Part shown: one piece after another, positions 18,114 to 24,874 of the stretch
How positions within the stretch are numbered: the stretch's first letter is position 1
Layout: every line of letters begins with the position of its first letter
NCBI GenBank assembly: GCA_002411085.1
Contig: DHQK01000217.1
Location: 1 to 41,925, forward strand
Reading direction: 5' to 3'
Length of the DNA: 41,925 nt
DNA from: Marinilabilia sp. UBA5340
GTDB taxonomy: Bacteria; Bacteroidota; Bacteroidia; Bacteroidales; Marinilabiliaceae
Position numbers and translations under genes: made by a program
Notes under the pieces: model-generated
What the model saw: only the letters and a program-made list of their open reading frames with translations
The model's database searches: none
What the model was told of the DNA's origin: nothing

Positions 18114-18725
18114 TTATTTCTTTTCAAAAAGTAATTCGGTGGATTTTGGACGCAAATAATTCTTAAAGAAGTTGTTGAAGTCTTCGTCGGTAAAGCTGAT
18201 AACATAACTGCCATCTGCTGGCCCTACTTTGAAGCCTGACTTCATGTTTTTTGCAAAAGAGAGTTGCAGCCCTTTATTCAGATGGTGAGCCAGTTGCTTT
18301 TTGAAATGATCTTCCATCTCTTTGCGTTTGGATTCCGGTAAAATAACTTCCAGATCCATGCTTTCTTTCTTGATCCAGCCATCCACAACATTGGAGATCA
18401 AATCGCCCAGGTATTTTTTATCAGAAAATAGTTCTTTGGTGGTGGGTTCAACGGCCTCTATGGTTACCAATCCTGAAATGTCCTGTTTCAAAGCGGCCAT
18501 GGATTGCTCAAGTGCCATTTTCATTTCTGATTCTACATGATTTTTAATCTCTTCAGCTTTTTTCTCTGCGTCTTCTATGGTTTTTTGTGCCTTGTCTTCC
18601 GCTTCCTTTTCGATGGAAGATGCTTTTTCGCGGGCCTCTTTTATAATGGATTCGGCCTCTTCTTTGGCTTTCTGAACCCCCTCGTTGTATATCTTTTCGG
18701 TAAGGTCCTGAAGTTTTTTTGTCAT
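18114..18725 (-). CDS. V-type ATPase subunit E (peripheral stalk)
   Basis: A 203-residue stalk subunit from the ATG at 18723-18725 (MTKKLQDLTEKIYNEGVQKA). The frame is open to 18830, but the extra residues are not family-like. Residues about 1-90 form a long Ala/Glu/Lys-rich coiled coil (KAKEEAESIIKEAREKASS onward), followed by a globular C-terminal head that contacts the A3B3 top. It is the first gene of the operon. The partner stalk subunit G/H is not encoded nearby. Confidence 0.88.
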   Translation of the reverse strand: MTKKLQDLTEKIYNEGVQKAKEEAESIIKEAREKASSIEKEAEDKAQKTIEDAEKKAEEIKNHVESEMKMALEQSMAALKQDISGLVTIEAVEPTTKELFSDKKYLGDLISNVVDGWIKKESMDLEVILPESKRKEMEDHFKKQLAHHLNKGLQLSFAKNMKSGFKVGPADGSYVISFTDEDFNNFFKNYLRPKSTELLFEKK

Positions 18726-19084
18726 AGTTCCAGTTTTTATGTTGTAGAAACGACTTTTATTTAAATAGTTTACTTCGTATTTTAATTCCTCTAAAATAGG
18801 TTTTTTACCAATATCAAACAAACTGATCACAGGGGGATATTTGGGCTTATTTGCGCAGGGTTGTTTGGTAAGTGTTTGTTCAATAAGTGCTTGAATGTAC
18901 CTATTGTTCTGGATATGTAAAGATAATGATTTGTTGTGAAATTACCGAGGTGTCTAAAACAGGGTCTGAATTGTAATTCCTTTTAATAAATAAAAAACGC
19001 CTTATGCGGGTAATTGGCATAAGGCGTTTTGGATAGGTTGTTATAGAACTTCTATTTATGAAATATTAACAAACATTCAAGGTT
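18726..19084. other. Intergenic leader of the V-ATPase operon
   Basis: There is no credible gene here. It holds the terminator of the upstream DUF4270 gene (18994-19030) and about 270 bases of A/T-rich leader before subunit E. No perfect TAnnTTTG box was found on the minus strand. Two near-identical decamers, TAAGTGTTTG (18869-18878) and TAAGTGCTTG (18884-18893), lie 15 bases apart in direct orientation and could be a binding site, though this may be chance. Confidence 0.5.
18994..19030 (-). terminator. Intrinsic terminator after the DUF4270 gene
   Basis: Perfect 14-base arms AAAACGCCTTATGC (18994-19007) and GCATAAGGCGTTTT (19017-19030) surround a 9-base loop. On the minus strand a T-rich run follows, suiting the DUF4270 gene that ends at 19085. 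Confidence 0.88.
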
Positions 19085-20539
19085 TTAAGGAGTCTTTATT
19101 TTTACAAACTTCATCCGGATTTTAGGGGATTGCGAATCCTGATTGTCTGAGTTTTTCAATAGTGCTTTCCACGGATAGGAAACCGGATCAGGAGTGGAGA
19201 GATAATAAGGGCCTCTTAGTTCGGGCTTTTCTACCATCATTCTGAAGGATTCTCCTGCCATCCTGAATTTGAAGGAGTTGGTTTCCTTGTCATAATTTCC
19301 TCCGGAAAATTCGGGTGACCAGTTACTGTCATCCGAAATGTTGTAAGCGTATGTTGGCTGTTCATAAACCCCGGCTGCATCTCTGGTGTAAAAACGCAAA
19401 GCATCCGGCATAGGAGAATAAAATGATTCATCTCCGTATTGTGCTATTGTGTCTGCTTCGAAAAACAAGTCTACTGCACTTATCCCGTAATACTCATTGT
19501 TTTTTTGGGTGTTGATTTTTTCCGACCAGAAATCAAAAACGTTTTCATGCTCTCCCTCTTCGTTAATGATCTGCACCTCATTAAAATCAATCTCTATCAT
19601 ACTTCCGGCCATCCCCTGTGCAACAAGGTGTTCTGTGTCAAGCGTATTGAATTTTACTTTCTCCTGCTGGTCGTGCTTAAAGCGGTTGATGCGCATGCAC
19701 TCGATGTTGATGGGGAATGTATAAGATGTGTGAATGGTTGTGTCCACCTCGTTGGTAGTGGAGTCAATTACATTGTATGAATAAAACAATTTCATGTTGG
19801 ATTGGGTGGACATGAGATCGAACAAGACCAGGGATCCTTTGGAGTCTGGATTCACTATCTTTGACTGAATCAATAATCCTCCGAAAGCGTTTTTAAAACT
19901 ATCCCGTTTGGTCATAGTTACATCATTATAATTAAAAACCTCATTGGCCAGAGTCTGATCAAGCTTAAATTGCCATTGATGAATGTAATCATCGGTTTCC
20001 CAAATACTGTCTGGGAGCTCATCCCATGCACTGCTTGTACGGGTTGCAAGAGCCGTTTCGTCATAATTTCCGGCTATTTCCATGTCTGAGGTATAGTCAA
20101 CTGAGAAAGATAAAGGAGCATTGTAACGATGTATACTTACTTCGTGTTTTGCATTTTTATCTCCAATCCACCAGTTTTCCATGTAGGACAGATTAAGCAC
20201 CAGCGAATCTACAAAGTACTCGTTCCATTCATCGGACTGATCAAGTTTGCCATCCAGTTCTCCAATGGTAACTTCTGTGATGAAGGAGGCTTCAGTACTT
20301 CCGGCGAATGGATCATTCAGGTGCCCTACTATTGCATAGCTGGCATCGCCCGACTGTAAACGGACAGGATCGTAATTACGACCTGGTAAAGATGATGATT
20401 GGTCGGTTCCGGAAAAGAGATCCTCGGAGGGCAATACATCCAACCCCAAAGTTCCTGATTCGTCTTTACAGGAGGTGAAAAGTGCAAGTGTAGCCAGTAT
20501 GAGGGGCGTGAATTGCCGGAGATTTCTTTTGTTCAGCAT
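19085..20539 (-). CDS. DUF4270 family lipoprotein
   Basis: A 484-residue predicted lipoprotein. The signal peptide MLNKRNLRQFTPLILATLALFTSC ends at a lipobox Cys24, and the mature N-terminus (KDESGTLGLDVLP) matches the DUF4270 family of Bacteroidota. The body is rich in beta-strand and aromatic residues, with repeated FxxDSLVLNL-like segments, suggesting a beta-rich surface or periplasmic protein. No enzymatic motif was recognised. It follows the truncated GT5 gene by 42 bases on the same strand, an arrangement I recall as common in this phylum. Function is unknown. Confidence 0.85.
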   Translation of the reverse strand: MLNKRNLRQFTPLILATLALFTSCKDESGTLGLDVLPSEDLFSGTDQSSSLPGRNYDPVRLQSGDASYAIVGHLNDPFAGSTEASFITEVTIGELDGKLDQSDEWNEYFVDSLVLNLSYMENWWIGDKNAKHEVSIHRYNAPLSFSVDYTSDMEIAGNYDETALATRTSSAWDELPDSIWETDDYIHQWQFKLDQTLANEVFNYNDVTMTKRDSFKNAFGGLLIQSKIVNPDSKGSLVLFDLMSTQSNMKLFYSYNVIDSTTNEVDTTIHTSYTFPINIECMRINRFKHDQQEKVKFNTLDTEHLVAQGMAGSMIEIDFNEVQIINEEGEHENVFDFWSEKINTQKNNEYYGISAVDLFFEADTIAQYGDESFYSPMPDALRFYTRDAAGVYEQPTYAYNISDDSNWSPEFSGGNYDKETNSFKFRMAGESFRMMVEKPELRGPYYLSTPDPVSYPWKALLKNSDNQDSQSPKIRMKFVKIKTP

Positions 20540-20581
20540 AAATAATCCAGTCTGTTTTGGTCGTTCTTTAATAATGTTGTT

Positions 20582-21382
20582 TTACAAATTGTCGTAAAAC
20601 TCGTTGTAGGCATCCATATATGTTTCTTCGGGTTGATATGCCAGAAATGGCTTTCCCGAGTCCTTGATGTATTGTTCAATTTCCGGATGGATCTTTTCAG
20701 ATCCCTGGATAATTCCGTCTGAGTTATCGATTGCCAGTTTGGTGAGGTTCACAAAAGTGGCGGGATCAAGAACTTTAAGATCATCTTCCGAGACACCTTC
20801 CAGGATTGCTTTTTCCTTTATTTTTGGATCAAGATCCTTGGTGAAATCATCATCAAAAACGGAATATACCACTTTTGCGTCCGAAAAATAAGGGTCATCA
20901 TTCATTGTTTTTTTGATGTAAAGCGGCGCCAGTGCGGTAAACCATCCCTGGCAATGAACTACATCAGGAGCCCAACGCAATTTCTTGGTCGTTTCCAGTA
21001 CTCCGCGGGCAAAAAAGATTATCCGCTCATCGTTGTCTTCAAATTCCTTGCCATCATCATCAACTACGGTGTTTTTTCTTGAGAAATAATCCTCGTTGTC
21101 GATAAAATAGACCTGCATGCGGGCTGCCTGGATGGAAGCCACCTTGATAATCAGGGGATGGTCGGTGTCGTCGATAATAAGATTCATGCCTGATAGCCTT
21201 ATGACTTCATGCAGTTGATTGCGTCGTTCGTTGATGTTACCGAAACGTGGCATGAATGTTCTGATCTGTTTTCCTCTTTCCTGAATGCCCTGTGGTAGGT
21301 TCCGGCAAAGAGCCGACATTGAGTTTTCGGGCAGATAAGGGGTAATTTCCTGTGAGATGAATAAGACCTTGTTATTTTCCAT
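20582..21382 (-). CDS. Half-length GT5 glycogen/starch synthase-like protein
   Basis: A 266-residue protein corresponding to only the N-terminal Rossmann half of glycogen synthase (a full enzyme is near 480). KVLFISQEITPYLPENSMSALC aligns with the synthase start, but the KTGGL-type substrate loop is replaced by LPENS. The HAHDWHTA-type motif reads HCQGWFTA, losing the Asp and the second His. There is no C-terminal nucleotide-sugar-binding half. Catalysis as a glycogen synthase is therefore unlikely; a regulatory, binding or structural role is more plausible. It heads a likely two-gene operon with the DUF4270 lipoprotein, driven by the promoter at 21415-21446. Confidence 0.8.
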   Translation of the reverse strand: MENNKVLFISQEITPYLPENSMSALCRNLPQGIQERGKQIRTFMPRFGNINERRNQLHEVIRLSGMNLIIDDTDHPLIIKVASIQAARMQVYFIDNEDYFSRKNTVVDDDGKEFEDNDERIIFFARGVLETTKKLRWAPDVVHCQGWFTALAPLYIKKTMNDDPYFSDAKVVYSVFDDDFTKDLDPKIKEKAILEGVSEDDLKVLDPATFVNLTKLAIDNSDGIIQGSEKIHPEIEQYIKDSGKPFLAYQPEETYMDAYNEFYDNL

Positions 21383-21414
21383 TTTTTCAAGGATATATTA
21401 AGATAAATATTTTA

Positions 21415-21446
21415 CAAAAGTACAAAAAATATGCTATCCCCCCAAA
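21415..21446 (-). promoter_or_regulatory. Bacteroidota-type promoter for the GT5-like/DUF4270 operon
   Basis: On the minus strand a -33 TTTG (21446-21443) and a perfect -7 box TACTTTTG (21422-21415) are separated by 20 bases, the expected spacing. The -7 box lies about 32 bases before the ATG. This is the best-formed promoter seen in the window. Confidence 0.6.
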
Positions 21447-21647
21447 GTTGTTTAGGGTACAAGTTTTGCTTTTGTGTTGGTTTTCAGTTCAACACATTTT
21501 TGCGAATAAAGCATTATGTTTTTGGTGGTATTTTCTTCTTTTTTGACATGGAAATTATTGCTTATTTTGCCATGTTTTTTAAGTCTTTGTTCCCGACGGT
21601 TTTGTTTTTCAGACTTGTAAATCGCGCCGGGATATTATACATTAAAT

Positions 21648-22502
21648 ATGGAATTGGTTAAGACAAGACAGGAGCTAAGAGAGAAGTTAAACGCTTGCAG
21701 AAAGGCTGGAAAAACTGTTGGATTTGTTCCCACGATGGGAGCTTTACATGAAGGGCATTTGTCTCTTGTGGAAGCAGCCGGCAGTCAATCCGATCTAGTG
21801 GTTGTGAGTATTTTTGTAAACCCCACGCAATTCAATGATCCCGGGGATCTGGAGAGGTATCCTCGTGATTTGAATAAAGATTTGCAATTACTTGAAAATA
21901 CCTCATGTGAACTTCTGTTTGCCCCATCTGTTGAAGAAGTATATCCAGAGCCGGATAAACGAAAATTTGATTTCGGAGATCTCGAAAAGGTAATGGAGGG
22001 TAAGCATCGACCAGGGCATTTTAATGGTGTAGCCCAGGTCGTTAGTCGCCTTTTTGAAATGGTAAATCCTGACAAAGCCTTTTTTGGACAGAAAGATTTT
22101 CAGCAACTGGCTATTGTTCGTGAAATGGTGCGACAATTGGATATGAATGTGGAGGTTGTGGGATGTCCCATTATTCGTGAATCAGATGGTCTTGCTATGA
22201 GTAGCAGGAATGCACTTTTAACAAAAAAACACAGAAAAAGTGCTCCGCTGATAGCCAAAACTTTATCGGAATCTTGTAATTTTGTCCACGAAAAAAGGAT
22301 AGAGGATGTAGAGGCCTTTGTTCTTGAAGTTGTTAACGGTGATGAAAATCTTGATGTGGAATACTTCGAGATTGTGGATGGAAACACGTTGCAGAAAGTT
22401 GACAACTGGGAGGAGAGCACTTATATTGTAGGTTGTATTGCTGTTTTTGCAGGTAATATAAGGTTGATTGACAATATAACATATATAGAGATTGATCATT
22501 GA
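21648..22502 (+). CDS. panC: Pantothenate synthetase
   Basis: Joins pantoate and beta-alanine with ATP to form pantothenate, the last step of vitamin B5 synthesis. The 284 residues are the normal length. PTMGALHEGHLSLV holds the HxGH nucleotide motif with His34 and His37. FFGQKDFQQLAIVREM (about 145-160) binds ATP and pantoate, and the KMSKS-like loop is MSSRN at 184-188. It is divergent from the GT5-like gene and 292 bases upstream of panD on the same strand. No clear TAnnTTTG box was found directly upstream. Confidence 0.96.
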   Translation: MELVKTRQELREKLNACRKAGKTVGFVPTMGALHEGHLSLVEAAGSQSDLVVVSIFVNPTQFNDPGDLERYPRDLNKDLQLLENTSCELLFAPSVEEVYPEPDKRKFDFGDLEKVMEGKHRPGHFNGVAQVVSRLFEMVNPDKAFFGQKDFQQLAIVREMVRQLDMNVEVVGCPIIRESDGLAMSSRNALLTKKHRKSAPLIAKTLSESCNFVHEKRIEDVEAFVLEVVNGDENLDVEYFEIVDGNTLQKVDNWEESTYIVGCIAVFAGNIRLIDNITYIEIDH

Positions 22503-22794
22503 TTTTTTTAGGCATGATCATTGACGCTTTATTTTTTTTAATTTTTTCCCGGTTTTTAGTAACGGCTGAATATAAGGGGATAGTCAAAGTGAATAGTTGG
22601 ATGATCAATTTAACCTGACATCCTGTATTGGTGGTTTTTTTATTGCCATTTTGATCAGAGATATCTTCTATGAAAGGATGTTCAGTTTATTATTGGCCCG
22701 AAATGTCGGGTATTAGTTAATCGATTTTTTAATGAAAAAGTCCTGGTTACCCGGGATGAGTTCCATTAGACCTTGGAAATAAAAATGTATAGTG

Positions 22795-23145
22795 ATGAAT
22801 GTTGAGGTTGTAAAATCTAAACTGCACAATGTAACGGTTACCGAAGCCAATCTGAATTATGTGGGTAGTATTACCATTGATTCGGAGTTGATGGCAGCTG
22901 CCAATATTATTGAGAATGAGAAAGTTCAGGTGGTGAATAATAATAATGGTGAGCGCTTGGAAACCTATGTGATTAAGGGAGAGCCAGGTTCAGGTGTGAT
23001 TTGTCTGAATGGAGCTGCTGCTCGTAAAGTGGCTGTGGGTGATGTTGTTATAATTATTACCTATGCTTCTATGCCGCTTGAGGAAGCAAAGGCCTATAAA
23101 CCGGTGTTTATTTTCCCCGATACGCCAACCAATAAATTAATTTGA
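22795..23145 (+). CDS. panD: Aspartate 1-decarboxylase proenzyme
   Basis: Supplies beta-alanine for PanC by decarboxylating aspartate. A small pyruvoyl enzyme made as a proenzyme that cleaves itself. Starting at the ATG at 22795 (MNVEVVKSKLHNVTVTEANL) gives 116 residues and places the self-cleavage site Gly24-Ser25 (NYVGSITID) at the same position as in E. coli; a GTG three bases earlier is possible but less likely. The conserved NGAAAR segment is present. It is followed closely by a strong terminator. The 292-base gap after panC leaves co-transcription uncertain. Confidence 0.95.
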   Translation: MNVEVVKSKLHNVTVTEANLNYVGSITIDSELMAAANIIENEKVQVVNNNNGERLETYVIKGEPGSGVICLNGAAARKVAVGDVVIIITYASMPLEEAKAYKPVFIFPDTPTNKLI

Positions 23146-23173
23146 CGGATATTTTCTTTTTTCGAGATAGTTG

Positions 23174-23193
23174 AACCCCGGCATTCCGGGGTT
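23174..23193 (+). terminator. Intrinsic terminator after panD
   Basis: Arms AACCCCGG (23174-23181) and CCGGGGTT (23186-23193) enclose the 4-base loop CATT and are followed directly by TTTT, 28 bases after the panD stop codon. Confidence 0.9.
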
Positions 23194-23324
23194 TTTTATT
23201 GTCGGGTGAAAATACAAATAGCATTACCAGTTAAGAGATTGATTGATCCTTATTTCCTTTCGGCAAGGATCAAGGTTGGGGTTCAATTGTTAAATGTGGT
23301 ATTCAAATACAGTCTAAAGACTTA

Positions 23325-23372
23325 TTAAACCCAAATTAAATTCGGATTTAATTGAATTTAATATGGGTTTAA
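23325..23372. repeat. Imperfect A/T-rich palindrome upstream of radA
   Basis: Arms AAACCCAAATTAAATTC (23327-23343) and GAATTTAATATGGGTTT (23354-23370) pair with one mismatch, and two more A/T pairs extend the base of the stem. The 10-base loop itself contains ATTTAATT. A further copy of TGAATTTAAT follows at 23375-23384. There is no T-run, so it is not a standard terminator. Confidence 0.7.
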
Positions 23373-23474
23373 ACTGAATTTAATTCGACTTTAAATTGAG
23401 GAAAGTTACTATTGTTTTCTCATTATTTCCAATGATTGTTCTTCCCTGTTTTCCCGATTTTGTAGGAAAATCTT

Positions 23475-23482
23475 TATGTTTG
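23475..23482 (+). promoter_or_regulatory. Candidate -7 box for radA
   Basis: TATGTTTG matches TAnnTTTG exactly, 19 bases before the radA ATG, implying a very short leader. No TTTG with correct spacing was found as -33 element. Confidence 0.4.
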
Positions 23483-23501
23483 TTTCAAAATATATCGAAC
23501 C

Positions 23502-24872
23502 ATGGCCAAGACTAAAACTGTTTTTGTTTGCCAGAATTGTGGAGCAGAATCCCCTAAGTGGGTTGGGAAGTGTTACGCCTGTGGCGAATGGAATACTTAT
23601 GTTGAAGAAATAGCAATAACCGGTAAAACCAAAGATAAACGACTGTCTCTATCTTTGGGGAGCGATAAGCAAAGACCGGTAGCCGTTTCTTCTGTTACGG
23701 TTAGTGATATTCCGCGTATCAATACCGGTATTGTGGAACTTAACCGGGTGCTTGGTGGTGGCATGGTGCCAGGTTCACTGGTGCTGCTGGGAGGAGAGCC
23801 GGGAATTGGAAAATCTACGCTGGTTTTGCAAATGGCTATGCAGCTTAACAGCCATAAGATATTGTATGTTTCCGGTGAGGAAAGTCCTCAGCAAATAAAA
23901 CTGCGGGCCGATCGTTTGAGCAATCTTGATGGCGCTCATTGTCTGCTTGTGGGAGAAACATCGCTGGAACAGATATTGGTGCATATAGAAAATGAGAATC
24001 CTGGTTTTGTGGTTATTGATAGTATCCAAACGATGGAACGGGAGGCGATTGACTCTGCTCCTGGCAGCGTCTCTCAAATCAGAGAATGTACCGCGGCGAT
24101 TTTAAAGGTAGCCAAAGAAAAAAATATACCTGTTTTGCTGATAGGGCATATTAATAAGGAGGGAAACCTCGCAGGCCCTAAAGTGCTGGAGCACATTGTG
24201 GATGTAGTTCTTCAGTTTGAGGGGGATCGGCATTATATGTACCGCATACTGCGTTCGGTGAAAAACCGTTTTGGATCGACTTCCGAAATTGGCATTTTTG
24301 AGATGCAAAGTGATGGATTACGTGAAGTGAGTAATCCATCTGAAATGTTGCTTGCCCAGCATGAGGAAGATATGAGTGGTATTGCCATTGCTGCTGCCCT
24401 CGAGGGAATTCGCCCGTTTATGATAGAGGTGCAGGCATTGGCAAGCACTGCTGCTTACGGAACTCCTCAGCGATCTTCCACTGGTTTCGACCTTCGTCGT
24501 CTGAATATGTTGCTGGCGGTTTTGGAGAAAAGAGCCGGGTTTAAATTGGCTGCCAAGGATGTGTTTCTCAATATCGCCGGCGGACTCAAAGTGAGCGATC
24601 CTGCCATTGACCTGGCAGTGGTAGCTTCGGTGCTGTCATCCAATACCGATCTGAATATTCCCCGGGGTATTTGTCTGACAGGTGAAGTAGGCCTTTCCGG
24701 TGAAATTCGGCCCGTTACGCGCATCGAACAACGTGTAAGTGAGGCCGAAAAGCTGGGTTTTAAGTCTATCGTTGTGCCTCGCTACAACAAAGGTTTCAAT
24801 CCCGGCGATTTTAATATTGAAGTAGTGCAGGCCTCCAAAATTGAGGAGGCCTTTAGGTTTTTATTTGCCTGA
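23502..24872 (+). CDS. radA: DNA repair protein RadA (Sms)
   Basis: A RecA-related, DnaB-like motor that extends heteroduplex and processes recombination intermediates. The 456 residues contain an N-terminal zinc finger (Cys10, Cys13, Cys24, Cys27), Walker A GGEPGIGKST (97-106), the family signature KNRFG (254-258), and a C-terminal Lon-protease-like domain lacking protease function (RRLNMLLAVLEKRAGFKL, GGLKVSDPAIDLAV). Length and order are normal. The last 15 codons contain a terminator-like hairpin. The stop codon is only two bases from that of the convergent penicillin-binding protein gene. Confidence 0.97.
   Translation: MAKTKTVFVCQNCGAESPKWVGKCYACGEWNTYVEEIAITGKTKDKRLSLSLGSDKQRPVAVSSVTVSDIPRINTGIVELNRVLGGGMVPGSLVLLGGEPGIGKSTLVLQMAMQLNSHKILYVSGEESPQQIKLRADRLSNLDGAHCLLVGETSLEQILVHIENENPGFVVIDSIQTMEREAIDSAPGSVSQIRECTAAILKVAKEKNIPVLLIGHINKEGNLAGPKVLEHIVDVVLQFEGDRHYMYRILRSVKNRFGSTSEIGIFEMQSDGLREVSNPSEMLLAQHEEDMSGIAIAAALEGIRPFMIEVQALASTAAYGTPQRSSTGFDLRRLNMLLAVLEKRAGFKLAAKDVFLNIAGGLKVSDPAIDLAVVASVLSSNTDLNIPRGICLTGEVGLSGEIRPVTRIEQRVSEAEKLGFKSIVVPRYNKGFNPGDFNIEVVQASKIEEAFRFLFA
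24829..24852 (+). terminator. Terminator-like hairpin inside the 3' end of radA
   Basis: Arms AGGCCTCC (24829-24836) and GGAGGCCT (24845-24852) around an 8-base loop are followed by TTAGGTTTTTATTT, all within the last codons of radA. With almost no intergenic space this is the likely stop signal for radA. Confidence 0.6.
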
Positions 24873-24874
24873 AA

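Larger units (their letters stand above)
23146..23501. other. Intergenic region between panD and radA
   Basis: No gene is visible. It holds the panD terminator, then A/T-rich sequence with a long imperfect palindrome (23325-23372) and a candidate radA promoter close to the start codon. Confidence 0.6.

Noticed and set aside
22697..22710. Small hairpin CCCGA-AATG-TCGGG between panC and panD
   Set aside because: It has a five-pair stem without a T-run and is too small to call as a terminator or riboswitch.
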